Origin: CAJINA01 sp964647585
Lineage (GTDB): Bacteria > Desulfobacterota > Desulfobacteria > Desulfobacterales > CAJINA01
Reading direction: 5' to 3'
DNA length: 64,000 nt
Assembly: GCA_964647585.1 (NCBI GenBank)
Contig: CAZYGG010000009.1
Span: 11,136-75,135, forward strand
Of the stretch, positions 41,432-50,876 are shown one piece after another. Each line of letters begins with the position of its first letter. Within the stretch, counting starts at the first letter, position 1. The notes below the pieces were generated by a model. It made no database searches, was not told the origin of the DNA, and was given only the letters and a program-made list of their open reading frames with translations. Position numbers and translations under genes: made by a program.

Positions 41432-42631
41432 TCAGGCACTCACGTACTGCCGGACGATATCGTCGGCTTTCAGCGCCCGAATCTTTTCATCGGTATATCC
41501 GAATTCCTGCAGGATTTCTTCCGTGTGCTCACCGAGAAGCGGCGGCATCCGCCGGATCTCTCCCGGGGTTGCGGAAAGCTTGGTGGGGATACCGAGCATC
41601 TTAATCCGTCCCCGCAGTTCATCTTCCATTTCAACAACCATCTCACGGGCCTTGGTCTGCTCCAGTTCGAGAGCCTCTTTAACGGTGCGAACTTTTCCGC
41701 ACGGAACTTTCCCCTCCGTTAGAAGAGTCATCCAGGTATCAGTATCCTTTTTCCGGGTAGTTTCCTCAATTTCGTCTTTCAGAGATAGATGGTTTTCATT
41801 GCGCTCCTTGAGGGTTAAAAACCGGGGGTCATCCAGCAGATCATTCCGGTTGAGAACACGGGCGCAAAGGTTTTCCCATAGCCGCTGGCTTCCGGCACCA
41901 ATGATCACGTAACCATCTTTGGTTTGAAACGTGCCGTAGGGCGTCTGCTGGGGATGACGGTTTCCGGTTCTCACCGGCGTCTCCCCGGTGGCGAAATAGT
42001 GCCCGGCCTGATAGGTGAGCAGCGCCAGCATGCCGTCCATCATAGCACTGTCGACATGCTGGCCCTCGCCGGTCTTTTCCCGGGCGATCAGAGCGGAATA
42101 AATACCGCTTAGGCCATAAAATGCACCGACAAAATCAGTCAGGCCGATGCCCACCCGGGTCGGGACATCGAACCCGGTGATGTCCATAAAACCGGTGTCG
42201 CCCTGGACAGAAACGTCAAACCCGGATTTACTTTGAAACGGACCGGTTTGTCCATAGGCGGTAATGGAACAGTAGACAATACGCGGGTTGATTTCATGAA
42301 CCGCCTCCCAGGAAAGGCCCATTTTTTTCATCAGGCCCGGGCGGAAATTTTCCACGAGAACATCGCTCTTTTCGATCATCCGTTTGACGATCTCGATCCC
42401 TTCTGGATTTCTTAGGTCCAGCGCGATACTACGCTTATTTTTGTTGAGGGATATAAAATAGTAGCTGTTGTCCCCTGCGAACGGCCCCCAGCTTCGCAAT
42501 TGGTCCCCCCGATCCACGGGCGATTCGATTTTGACCACATCAGCGCCGTGGTCGGCCAGTTGCATGGAACAAAAAGTGCCGGAAACGAAACGGGTAAAAT
42601 CAACGACCTTCAAACCTTCCAGAGCAAGCAT
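41432..42631 (-). CDS. CaiB/BaiF family (type III) CoA-transferase
   Basis: 399 residues. N-terminal 'LEGLKVVDFTRFVSGTFCSMQLADHGADVVKIE' region and 'ENFRPGLMKKMGL', typical for family III; the catalytic Asp lies in 'QHVDSAMMDGMLALL' (about 170). Moves CoA between carboxylates, for example from succinyl-CoA or formyl-CoA. First gene of the minus-strand operon (AGGAGGTGG before the ATG). Together with the CoA ligase it gives two routes to an acyl-CoA of the imported acid. Confidence 0.9.
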   Translation of the reverse strand: MLALEGLKVVDFTRFVSGTFCSMQLADHGADVVKIESPVDRGDQLRSWGPFAGDNSYYFISLNKNKRSIALDLRNPEGIEIVKRMIEKSDVLVENFRPGLMKKMGLSWEAVHEINPRIVYCSITAYGQTGPFQSKSGFDVSVQGDTGFMDITGFDVPTRVGIGLTDFVGAFYGLSGIYSALIAREKTGEGQHVDSAMMDGMLALLTYQAGHYFATGETPVRTGNRHPQQTPYGTFQTKDGYVIIGAGSQRLWENLCARVLNRNDLLDDPRFLTLKERNENHLSLKDEIEETTRKKDTDTWMTLLTEGKVPCGKVRTVKEALELEQTKAREMVVEMEDELRGRIKMLGIPTKLSATPGEIRRMPPLLGEHTEEILQEFGYTDEKIRALKADDIVRQYVSA

Positions 42632-42751
42632 CTTCCACCTCCTAAAGTGTTACAGGCAGGCGTCTTTTTCGAGCCTGCCGTGGGGATCACGCATTGAACA
42701 CACGGGTATCTTACTTTTGGGGTAAATAATATTATATAATGTTGTATGTCA

Positions 42752-42764
42752 AGTATAAAATACT
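42752..42764. promoter_or_regulatory. Palindrome AGTAT-AAA-ATACT, candidate GntR operator
   Basis: Perfect 5-base arms with a 3-base centre in a very AT-rich stretch (42721-42790) between the CoA-transferase gene and the divergent FCD-GntR gene. Likely place for autoregulation and control of the operon. Confidence 0.4.
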
Positions 42765-42781
42765 ACAATATACTTTATGGT

Positions 42782-42811
42782 TTGACATTCAACCCAAAGT
42801 CCCCATAGTAT
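42782..42811 (+). promoter_or_regulatory. Sigma-70 type promoter of the GntR gene
   Basis: TTGACA at 42782-42787, 18-base spacer, TAGTAT at 42806-42811; start expected near 42818, about 20 bases before the ATG. Confidence 0.6.
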
Positions 42812-42838
42812 GGTGTATCTTTAGATTGAAATGGAACG

Positions 42839-43558
42839 ATGCAGATGATCCGAAAACTGAAAATTTTGAGAGTACCAAAGCTTTCTGATCAGATTTCCGA
42901 CTTTTTCATCTCCGAAATCGAGAACGGAACCCTTCAGCCGGGTGACCTCCTCCCTTCGGAAGCCGAACTTTCCGAGCAGTTCAAAGTCAGCCGAACGGTG
43001 ATCCGGGAGGCGCTGGGGCGCTTGAAATACGATGGGCTTCTGGAATCGAGCCAGGGCAGCCGGTCGAAGGTGGCCGAAGACAGCGCCAATCGGGTTTTTC
43101 GCATGAACCGGCTTGAAGCAAGCAATATGGCCGAAATTGGCTTCCTGTACGAGTTCCGCTCGATTTTAGAGAGCGAAGCCGCCGCACTGGCAGCAAAGCG
43201 GCGCACCGATGGAGACTTGAAAGAGATGAAGCGGATAATCGAGGTCTTGAATCGGGCCAGTGCCGAACGACACGACGGGACCGCCGCGAATGTCAATTTT
43301 CACAAAAAGATAACCGATGCAAGCAAAAATCCCTACCTGAGTGATTTCATGAAATTTCTCGGAAGCAAAATCCGCGACTTGGTACAGGCCGACCGGGACA
43401 GTTCGCAACAGGTAGGCCTGCCCCCTGAAGTGCAAAAAGAGCATATTGCGATTTTCGAGTCGATTTCCCGAAAAGATTCCGAGAAAGCGCGTGAGTCTGT
43501 AAAGATCCATCTCCACAACGCTGCCAAGCGCCGCGGCCTGCCCATTAAAGTGACATGA
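42839..43558 (+). CDS. GntR-family regulator, FadR/FCD type
   Basis: 239 residues. Winged HTH about 10-80 ('QISDFFISEIENGTLQPGDL', 'LSEQFKVSRTVIREALGRL'), FCD ligand domain about 100-225 with metal-type ligands in 'NVNFHKKITDASKNPY' and the later 'KEHIAIFESI' and 'SVKIHLHNA'. FCD regulators sense carboxylates such as lactate, pyruvate or malonate and usually control the adjacent operon. Divergent from the CoA-transferase/TRAP operon, so it is the likely local repressor. Confidence 0.9.
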   Translation: MQMIRKLKILRVPKLSDQISDFFISEIENGTLQPGDLLPSEAELSEQFKVSRTVIREALGRLKYDGLLESSQGSRSKVAEDSANRVFRMNRLEASNMAEIGFLYEFRSILESEAAALAAKRRTDGDLKEMKRIIEVLNRASAERHDGTAANVNFHKKITDASKNPYLSDFMKFLGSKIRDLVQADRDSSQQVGLPPEVQKEHIAIFESISRKDSEKARESVKIHLHNAAKRRGLPIKVT

Positions 43559-44015
43559 CCTTCGGATTTCGTATTCATTAACATGTCATGGACGTTGTCC
43601 CGGTACCTGTTATACACAGTCAACAAACTCGTGTCGGTTTTCGGCGGTTCGCTATATACCGGCAAAACATCGATAGGCGGTGCTTTCGCTTTCATTTTCC
43701 GAAGTCCCTCCAATATATAGAGGCGATAAGGGTCAAAGCGATACTTGGTTTTACTGCTGATCCCCTACATATCACAAGGTTAAAAACCTTGGGACATCTC
43801 CACCAAATCACCATAGCATGCACAGTATCGAAACTGCACACTTGCGACCATTAGTCCTCAGTTACATGGATACGGAAAAAGGCGTGGATTATCTGCAATA
43901 ATCCACGCCTTCTTTATATCTTGGCCACAGCCCTATATGATAAAATAGAATTGTCGTATCTTTTCGGTTTCCCCCTATTCGGGAGGCCCCCGGCCACCCC
44001 GCTCACGGGTGCTGC
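43559..44015. other. Intergenic region with terminator and unexplained remnant
   Basis: Bases 43655-43860 read on the minus strand give short frames such as 'TKYRFDPYRLYILEGLRKMK' interrupted by stops upstream; this may be a decayed gene end but I cannot name it. The right part holds the terminator at 43879-43916. Confidence 0.35.
43879..43916. terminator. Strong bidirectional terminator
   Basis: A perfect 14-bp stem (AAGGCGTGGATTAT at 43879-43892 with ATAATCCACGCCTT at 43898-43911) and a 5-base loop. CTTTAT follows on the plus strand and five T on the minus strand, so it can end both the GntR and the proBA transcripts. Confidence 0.85.
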
Positions 44016-45272
44016 CTACTCTCGAATCTGCCCGTCTCCGAACACTACAAATTTGGTGGTGGTCAGTTCCTTGAGGCCCATGGGGCCAAAGGCGTGCAGC
44101 TTGGACGTGCTGATCCCCATCTCCGCCCCCAGGCCGAGTTGCCCGCCGTCATTAAACCGGGTGGACGCATTCACCAGAACCACCGACGAATCGATCGCCT
44201 GCACAAACTGCCGGGCCCGCCCGTAATGATTGGTCACAATCGCTTCGGTGTGGCTGGAGCTGTAAGCGGCAATGTGCGCGACAGCCTGATCCATATGGTC
44301 CACCACCTTGATGGCAATAATCAAATCAAGAAATTCGGCCGGCCAGTCGGCTTCCACGGCCGGCTTTATCCCGGGCAGGATTGCGGCGGTCTGCGGACAG
44401 CCCCGCATCTCAACGCTGGCAGCGGTGAACCGCTCTCCCATAGCGGGTAAAAATGCGCCGGCCACATCCTTATGGACCAGCAGCGTTTCCAGAGCATTGC
44501 AGACCCCCGGGCGCTGGACTTTGGCGTTAAAGCAAATCTCAGTCGCCATGGCAAGGTCTGCATCCGCATCCACGTAGACATGACAAACACCTTTATAATG
44601 CTTGAGAACCGGAATTTTAGAATGGGCGACCACGAAACGGATCAGGCCCTCGCCGCCCCGGGGGATGATCAGGTCCACGAAATCTTCCTGTTCCAGCAGG
44701 ATATTGACCGCGGCCCGGTCCCGGACGGGTACGACCTGAACAGCCCCCTCCGGCAGATGTGCATCCACCAGCGCCTTTCTGATAATCGCGGCCAGAACCT
44801 GGTTGGAATGGAGCGCCTCGGAGCCGCCCCGCAGGATAGCGGCATTCCCCGATTTAAGACAAAGCCCGGCAGCGTCAATGGTCACATTCGGCCGGGATTC
44901 GTAGATGATGCCGATCACCCCCAGGGGTATGCGCACCCGGGAAACCTGGAGGCCATTCGGCCGCAGGATGGTTTCATCGGCGGTCCCCACCGGATCAGAA
45001 AGCCCGACCACCTCCCGCAGCCCATCTGCCATGGAGCGGATAGTCCCGTCACTGATGGTCAGGCGATCGATCATGGCAGCGCTGAGTCCTTTGTCCCGCG
45101 CATACGCCAGATCTCTGGCATTTTCCGATTTTATCCGGTCGGCCTCTTTCTCGATAGATTCGGCAATGGCCAGTAACACCCTGTTTTTACGCTCGGAAGG
45201 ACAGCGCGCCATCTCCCGGGCGGCAGCCCTGGCCGCCTGGGCCATTTCAACAATCGTCGTTTCTAAAGACAT
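44016..45272 (-). CDS. proA: Gamma-glutamyl phosphate reductase
   Basis: 418 residues. NADPH-dependent reduction of gamma-glutamyl phosphate to glutamate semialdehyde, step two of proline synthesis. Aldehyde dehydrogenase fold; catalytic Cys in 'NAKVQRPGVCNALETLLVH', other family stretches 'GVIGIIYESRPNVTIDAAGLCLKSGNA' region, 'LIIPRGGEGLI', 'FNDGGQLGLGAEMGIS'. 30 bases after proB in the same direction. Confidence 0.95.
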   Translation of the reverse strand: MSLETTIVEMAQAARAAAREMARCPSERKNRVLLAIAESIEKEADRIKSENARDLAYARDKGLSAAMIDRLTISDGTIRSMADGLREVVGLSDPVGTADETILRPNGLQVSRVRIPLGVIGIIYESRPNVTIDAAGLCLKSGNAAILRGGSEALHSNQVLAAIIRKALVDAHLPEGAVQVVPVRDRAAVNILLEQEDFVDLIIPRGGEGLIRFVVAHSKIPVLKHYKGVCHVYVDADADLAMATEICFNAKVQRPGVCNALETLLVHKDVAGAFLPAMGERFTAASVEMRGCPQTAAILPGIKPAVEADWPAEFLDLIIAIKVVDHMDQAVAHIAAYSSSHTEAIVTNHYGRARQFVQAIDSSVVLVNASTRFNDGGQLGLGAEMGISTSKLHAFGPMGLKELTTTKFVVFGDGQIRE

Positions 45273-45302
45273 AAATTCTCTCCCGCCGGGATGGCCTGAT
45301 TT

Positions 45303-46433
45303 TCAATCCTGGCATGTAAGGGCCAGATTGTCCCTGTGGATGACTTCATCGTAAGGCTTCTCGCCCAGGCATTGTTCCACGGCACTGGTTCGCAATCCCA
45401 TTATTTTACGGATATCCGTCGCACTATAGTTTACCAGCCCGGTTCCTAACTCTTTATCGCTCCCGGTTTTCAGGGTCACCGGGGCCCCTTTCTGAAAGTC
45501 CCCCTCAACTCCCACAATGCCACTGGGAAGCAGGCTCTTGCCATTACCGACAATCGCCTTTGCCGCCCCCGGGTCGATGCGAATGGCGCCTTTCGGCTTC
45601 AGCGTGTAAGCCAGCCAGCTCTTGCGACTGGCCAGCCGTTCTTTGCGGGGAATAAAAAAAGTGCCGGTTTCATCGCCTTTCATCAGGGCTTTCAGGATAC
45701 CGGGCCGCCCACCGTTGGCAATCACCATGGGCACACCGGCAGCGGTCACTTTCCGGGCAGCCTTGATTTTACTTGACATCCCCCCCCTTCCCAGGGGGCC
45801 GGGAATGTCACCGGCCATTTTTTCGATATCGCTGTCAAGCCTGGCGAGTTCCGGTATGAGCTGCGCATCGGTATGCACCCGGGGATCCCGGGTGTAGAGT
45901 CCATCGATATCGGTCAGCAGGATAAGCAGATCGGCGTCCATGAGCAGGGTGATCATAGCGGCCAGATTATCATTGTCACCGACTTTAATCTCTTCCACCA
46001 TGACGGTATCGTTTTCGTTGATCACCGGGACAATCCGCCAGTCAATCAGGGTATTCAGGGTATTGCGTATATTCAGGTAGCGCTGCCGGTCATCCAGGTC
46101 CTCGCTGGTCAGCAGAATCTGAGCCACTTTCCGGCCATAGATGTGGAAGGCCCTTTCATACTCCATGATCAGACCGGCCTGCCCCACTGCGGATACAGCC
46201 TGTCGTTTGGGAATTTCATCCGGGCGCCGGTCGAGACCGATCTTCTTCACCCCGGAGGCCATCGCCCCGGACGAAACCAGAATTACTTCCAGCCCGGCAT
46301 CCATCAGATCACTGATCTGCCCGCTGAGGGCATACATCACCGGTAGGTTGAGCCCCTGGTCTCGCGTCAGAACGTTGGACCCAACCTTCACAACAACGCG
46401 TTGAGCTGATGTAAAACAGGCGTTTCGGTTCAT
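45303..46433 (-). CDS. proB: Glutamate 5-kinase
   Basis: 376 residues from the ATG at 46433 (a GTG two codons upstream is possible). Phosphorylates glutamate at the gamma carboxyl; first step of proline synthesis. Amino acid kinase domain 1-260 ('VVKVGSNVLTRDQ', 'VSSGAMASGVKKIGL', 'NENDTVMVEEIKVGDNDNLAAM') and C-terminal PUA domain (about 275-365), which shapes feedback inhibition. Forms proB-proA. Confidence 0.95.
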   Translation of the reverse strand: MNRNACFTSAQRVVVKVGSNVLTRDQGLNLPVMYALSGQISDLMDAGLEVILVSSGAMASGVKKIGLDRRPDEIPKRQAVSAVGQAGLIMEYERAFHIYGRKVAQILLTSEDLDDRQRYLNIRNTLNTLIDWRIVPVINENDTVMVEEIKVGDNDNLAAMITLLMDADLLILLTDIDGLYTRDPRVHTDAQLIPELARLDSDIEKMAGDIPGPLGRGGMSSKIKAARKVTAAGVPMVIANGGRPGILKALMKGDETGTFFIPRKERLASRKSWLAYTLKPKGAIRIDPGAAKAIVGNGKSLLPSGIVGVEGDFQKGAPVTLKTGSDKELGTGLVNYSATDIRKIMGLRTSAVEQCLGEKPYDEVIHRDNLALTCQD

Positions 46434-46439
46434 TTTCAC

Positions 46440-46897
46440 CCATCCGGATTAATCGCTATCGTAAAATGGTTCCGGCCTTCGGCAACACTGCCGGAAAATG
46501 GTAATTTTTTTGAATACTGGATGGAACCCGGGTTGTCAAGCAGCCTTTCCGCAAACGCCTGACTGCAGATAAGCGCTGGACATTCTGGGCAATTCAAGTT
46601 AAATTCCCGCTATCACATATCTGTAAAGAATCCTGGCCCGGAAAACCAGGCTTTGGATTGCCCCGTAAGGGGCCTACAACCAAAGCACTCAATCTTTGCG
46701 TGGCCGGATTCAGGGTTTCAGGTTGAAGACTGAAGGCTGAAGAAAAACCTTGCAAACCGTTCTTTCCGATTTCAGTTATCCGACATAAAAAAAGAGATGC
46801 TGTCTGATAAATATAAATTCTCGACCCGGCCCGCCCGTCTGGGCGGCACTCGCTTGCATATTGCCGCATCCGGGAAAATACGGTATTGATACAGACC
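46440..46897. other. Intergenic region with dispersed repeat
   Basis: Divergent spacer between proB and the SpoT-like gene. Most is repeat A listed below; no clear promoter was recognised. Confidence 0.45.
46623..46785 (+). repeat. Dispersed repeat, copy A (two hairpins plus 'gactgaaggctgaag' tail)
   Basis: Hairpin 1: CCTGG (46632-46636) with CCAGG (46646-46650). Hairpin 2: GCCCC (46660-46664) with GGGGC (46669-46673). Then GGCCGGATTCAGGG and GACTGAAGGCTGAAGAAAAA. Same order and much the same sequence at 55048-55197. Confidence 0.7.
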
Positions 46898-49003
46898 ATG
46901 GAGAATTACCGTACATACCTGTCCGGATATATCGATGACACCCTCCCGGAAAACCGGGTTGTTTTTAAAGCCCTGGACTTTGCCGTAGAACTGCATTCCG
47001 GTCAGAAACGAAAATCCAACGAACCATACATCATTCACCCGCTGTCGGTGGCGCAGATACTCAGACAGGACCTTGGCGTACGCGACCCGTCCATACTCGC
47101 CTCGGCCCTTTTACATGATGTTGTGGAAGATGTCCCGGACATCACCCTTGAAGATATCCGCCAGAATTTCGGCCCCGTGGTCAGTGAACTGGTGGATGGC
47201 TGCACCAAGATGTCCCTGCAGCGACTGGATCGGACCGCCCAGGTAGACCTGACCCACAGTAAACTGCTGCTCAGTTCCAGCCGCCGCCTGGGCATCCTGC
47301 TGATAAAGATGGCGGACCGGCTGCACAATATCAAAACCCTTGATTTTCTAAACAAGTCCAAGCAACGTCGCATCGCCCAGGAAACCATTGAAATTTACGC
47401 ACCGCTGGCAGCCAAATTGAATCTGTTTTCATTAAAGCGCGAGTTATTTCAACTCGCGCTGCCGTATTTATATCCCAAGAAGAGTAAAAAGCTTTTAAAC
47501 GCCACCCGCGAAATTCTGGCATCGCCGGAGGTGTTTGAAATTCAGCAGACTATCCGCCAGGCGCTCACCGATTTCCACTGCCCGTTTACCATCCATCCCC
47601 GGGCAAAAAGCTTGAGTGCCTACTATTCACCGGTCAAACGCACTCTGGAAGTCGCCAATACGGAAAACCGGGTAGACTTCACGATTACGCTGGAGACCGA
47701 TAATTACATGGACTGCTACACAGTCCTGGGAATGGTGGCGAATCTCTTCCCACCGGTCCCCCGGACCATCCGGGACTTCATTGCGACCCCGAAGGCAAAC
47801 GGCTACCAGAGCATCCACATTCGCATCAGCATTAACGCCAAAGAATTTCTCATTAAAATTCGAACTGAAGAGATGGCCAGGGCAGCCCGACAGGGCGTGT
47901 TGAGCCAGTATGACATCAAGCAAGCGGTCGGCGATCGGTATGCCCAGGAGATCAGTAAGCTCTTTAAAGATATCGGTGAATATGGCGGCCCGGCCCATCA
48001 GCGTAAAGATCTCATCCGGCTCGCGGAAACCAACGAAATCTTTATCCTCACGCCCAAGGGCGATGTTCACTACTTACCGCGTGGCAGTATTGTGCTGGAT
48101 TTTGCTTACAAAATTCATTCCAACCTTGGCGACTATTGCCGGGGGGCGATCATCAACGGCAAACCCAAACCGCTGACCAAAAGGCTGCGGGATGGTGACA
48201 AGGTCAAAATCCTTACCTCCGCGGAACCCATCGATGCGGACCCGGATCTTGAGAAACTGTGCCAGTCGCCCCGGGCCAAGAGTGCCGTCAACAAATCACT
48301 GCAGAAAGAACGGCGGCGGTATGCCCGGCAAGTCGGAAAGGAAATTCTACTGCAGGCAATGGCTCGCATCGGTTTGTCGGAGGATTTCCTGGAAAGTGAA
48401 CCCATACGGCTTTTCCTGGAGTTTAAAAATATAGAAGATATCGATCTGATGTACACCCGGATCGGGCAGGACCTGCTCTCACCGCTGGAGATTCTGTACT
48501 ATGCGGAGATTCCTGGCAGCGCAGCCAAAGACCTTCGCAATCAGCCCGGCGCTATCAATGTTACTGACCTGAGAAGGGGGATCCATAAGTTTTCCAACTG
48601 CTGCCGACCACACCCCGGCCAACGTTCGGTGGTTGCCGCTTTAAGTGAGCGGGGGGTCGCTTTCCACCATAAAGAGTGCCGCAATCTGGATACCCGGCAT
48701 GGTCTGGGACCTGAAAAACTCCTGCGGGTAAACTGGGATTTTGCGTCTCAATGGCAAACCCCGCTCAAGTTCGATGTACGCGTCCGGGGCAAATCCCTGG
48801 CTGAAAGCATCATGCTGCTGGGCCTGATCCCAAAAGGCCTGGAGATACTCCAGGTTGAAAATGCGCGCAATCGTCGCAATATCCCCGACACCCTGATTTC
48901 ACTGGTATTGAAGAACTTCAGTGAAGCTCGTGATTTCTTCGCCTGTTTTGAAACTGCATCCATCGCCATAAAAGGCTACGGGCGTCAGTTGTATCGACCC
49001 TGA
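46898..49003 (+). CDS. RelA/SpoT-family protein, hydrolase intact, synthetase decayed
   Basis: 701 residues from the ATG at 46898 (TTG at 46886 also possible). HD hydrolase domain about 20-180 keeps 'LLHDVVEDV' and 'MADRLHNIKTL', so (p)ppGpp breakdown is likely. The synthetase domain (about 230-360) keeps 'IRDFIATPKANGYQSIH' but lacks the catalytic Glu: EVQIRT reads FLIKIRT, and the DLxAxR strand reads DFTITLE. A TGS domain follows (about 385-450), then a zinc-finger-like 'NCCRPHPGQRSVVA...HKEC' and a weak ACT-like end. Best read as a SpoT-like hydrolase with regulatory C-terminus; another synthetase must exist elsewhere if the alarmone is used. Confidence 0.85.
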   Translation: MENYRTYLSGYIDDTLPENRVVFKALDFAVELHSGQKRKSNEPYIIHPLSVAQILRQDLGVRDPSILASALLHDVVEDVPDITLEDIRQNFGPVVSELVDGCTKMSLQRLDRTAQVDLTHSKLLLSSSRRLGILLIKMADRLHNIKTLDFLNKSKQRRIAQETIEIYAPLAAKLNLFSLKRELFQLALPYLYPKKSKKLLNATREILASPEVFEIQQTIRQALTDFHCPFTIHPRAKSLSAYYSPVKRTLEVANTENRVDFTITLETDNYMDCYTVLGMVANLFPPVPRTIRDFIATPKANGYQSIHIRISINAKEFLIKIRTEEMARAARQGVLSQYDIKQAVGDRYAQEISKLFKDIGEYGGPAHQRKDLIRLAETNEIFILTPKGDVHYLPRGSIVLDFAYKIHSNLGDYCRGAIINGKPKPLTKRLRDGDKVKILTSAEPIDADPDLEKLCQSPRAKSAVNKSLQKERRRYARQVGKEILLQAMARIGLSEDFLESEPIRLFLEFKNIEDIDLMYTRIGQDLLSPLEILYYAEIPGSAAKDLRNQPGAINVTDLRRGIHKFSNCCRPHPGQRSVVAALSERGVAFHHKECRNLDTRHGLGPEKLLRVNWDFASQWQTPLKFDVRVRGKSLAESIMLLGLIPKGLEILQVENARNRRNIPDTLISLVLKNFSEARDFFACFETASIAIKGYGRQLYRP

Positions 49004-49341
49004 CTCCCCATGGGAACCAAACTCTCTTGTTGTACCCCAGAAGTTTCTTATCTATTAACGCTGCCAGCGATCATATATACTGAAAATCCGAAATCCGAAT
49101 TTCGGCATGTCCACAAGGCGAACGCTGTAAATCCGAAACAAACAAGCAAATCACAATGATCAAAGGAACAAACAAAATACGGCACTGGAGCCACCAACCT
49201 CTGTTTTTGTCATTTGGTCATTCGAATTTTGAATTTGTTTCGAAATTCGTGCTTTGTATTTCGGATTTAATTTTTCCATAGCCCCGAGATGGAGATGCTT
49301 ATATTTAGTTATCTTATTTACCAAACACAACGATTGAAAGT
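49004..49341. other. Intergenic region filled by a repeat
   Basis: No gene; see 49081-49280. Confidence 0.5.
49081..49280. repeat. Palindromic AT-rich repeat (GAAATCCGAA/TTCGGATTT type), copy 1
   Basis: Left half is rich in AAATCCGAAATCCGAA, right half ends TTTCGAAATTCGTGC then TTTCGGATTT, so the ends form an inverted repeat. A related copy is at 59341-59546. Both contain 'AAGGCGAACGC' in the left part. Confidence 0.6.
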
Positions 49342-50796
49342 CTACCGGGCCTGCTCCATCCACGGCTTGAGTATATCGCGGTCTTCCTTGCGAATGGAGG
49401 TAATGCGCATCTGGTGGACAACCTTGTCGGCCAGGGTTTCCTGAGAAACAACTTTGGCGTAAATATCACCGAAACAATGGGCGTCCACACAGAAATCGAA
49501 GGCCAGCTTCAGGTTGGTCAGCGGTGCCAGGGGCTGCTCCATATCCGCTGCTAGAAAATCCCGACCCAGGGTGACGGTTTCCCCTGCGATTGCCTGCGAG
49601 CCCACCTTTTTGTCTTCCACCGCCCAGCACTGGAACGACAGCGCCAGGGGGATATCTTTCTGGTTGGCACTGACCGTATTGAACCGGACGCCATAAGGTG
49701 ACCCGATGGCGGTAACCGGATAATAGACTATCGGCGCTTTCACCCCCTTCATCATCACGGGCCGGGCTTCTTCGGCGGTAACCAGGTGGCTCACCTGTTC
49801 ATAGGTGGAAAGCCCCACCAGGACCTGGCCACCGACACTGTCGGATTCAATCCGCGAAGCAATGTTCACCGGGGCCCCGACAATACCGTATTTGAGCCGC
49901 ATCTCGCTGCCGATATTACCCACGATCACCGTCCCGGTGTTAATCCCGATGCCCATCTCCAGCGGCGGATACCCTTCTTTGACGATCTGGTTGTTCAACT
50001 GCATCAAGGCCTTTTGCATGGCCAGGCCACAGGCCACGGCCCGGGCCGCATCATCGGTCTTGCCTTCCGGCACACCGAAAACCACCAGGATGGCGTCCCC
50101 GATAAACTCATCGATCATACCCCCATACTTCCGGATAACCGCCGTCATCTCCTGCAAATAGAGGTTTAACAGATCCATGAGCCGTTCGGGGTCCCTTTCT
50201 TCCGACAGGCTGGTGAAGCCCCGCAGATCGGACATGAGAATGGTTACCGTGGCGCGTCGTCCCCCCACATTACGGCCCTCAGGCGAGGTCAGGATTTCAT
50301 CCACAATCTCCCTGGACAGGTAGCGTCCAAATGTGGCCCGGATAAATTCAACCAGGCTCAGACGTTCCCGGGATACTTTCAGGATGCTTGCCAGAAGGTC
50401 TTGGCGGGTGGACACAATCTCCTCGATTTCCCGCGGGGTTCGCACCGGCAGGTTCACCTGCTGTGCCTCGTTGCCATCTTCCTTGAACCGGCGATTGGCC
50501 TGGGCTATCATTTCCAGGGGTGAAATTATTTTACGATCCAGAAACCGCCTGAGGGTCACCATCATAAACCCGATAATGATGGCCACCAGGATAAGAATGC
50601 GCACCGTATACAAAAGGAGGTCGGTAACATCGGTCATCTCCACTACGAACCGGTAACCGACCGACCAGATCAACAAGACACCCTCGATAATGAGAATTCT
50701 CAGAAAAATCCCATTTAAGAGCACTTCCCGAACACCCTTTTGATCGGTGGCGGGTTCAGCCGGGCTGGCTGGATGTTCTGAATCGGCGGTTGTCAT
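49342..50796 (-). CDS. Membrane-anchored class III adenylate cyclase
   Basis: 484 residues from the ATG at 50796, which has AGGGG 5 bases upstream. Two membrane helices (about 30-50 and 62-82), a HAMP-like linker, cyclase domain about 180-345, then a C-terminal domain resembling PilZ (about 365-480). Metal Asp residues in 'ILMSDLRGFTSL' and 'FIGDAILVVFG'; substrate Lys region 'LKYGIVG' and 'VNIASRIE' with Asn and Arg. Likely makes cAMP. It lies 80 bases downstream of a transporter that ends in a cyclic-nucleotide-binding domain, in the same direction. Confidence 0.88.
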   Translation of the reverse strand: MTTADSEHPASPAEPATDQKGVREVLLNGIFLRILIIEGVLLIWSVGYRFVVEMTDVTDLLLYTVRILILVAIIIGFMMVTLRRFLDRKIISPLEMIAQANRRFKEDGNEAQQVNLPVRTPREIEEIVSTRQDLLASILKVSRERLSLVEFIRATFGRYLSREIVDEILTSPEGRNVGGRRATVTILMSDLRGFTSLSEERDPERLMDLLNLYLQEMTAVIRKYGGMIDEFIGDAILVVFGVPEGKTDDAARAVACGLAMQKALMQLNNQIVKEGYPPLEMGIGINTGTVIVGNIGSEMRLKYGIVGAPVNIASRIESDSVGGQVLVGLSTYEQVSHLVTAEEARPVMMKGVKAPIVYYPVTAIGSPYGVRFNTVSANQKDIPLALSFQCWAVEDKKVGSQAIAGETVTLGRDFLAADMEQPLAPLTNLKLAFDFCVDAHCFGDIYAKVVSQETLADKVVHQMRITSIRKEDRDILKPWMEQAR

Positions 50797-50834
50797 GGTA
50801 TCCCCTCTCCGGTGTCCCTGGTCCACTGTGTGTT

Positions 50835-50847
50835 GAGATAGCTTCTA
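50835..50847. repeat. Single inverted copy of the TAGAAGCTATCTC motif
   Basis: GAGATAGCTTCTA on the plus strand, the reverse complement of the element end motif, in the gap between the transporter and the cyclase genes. Confidence 0.4.
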
Positions 50848-50876
50848 TTTAGATAGTCGCAGGTCGGTTTGAAACC

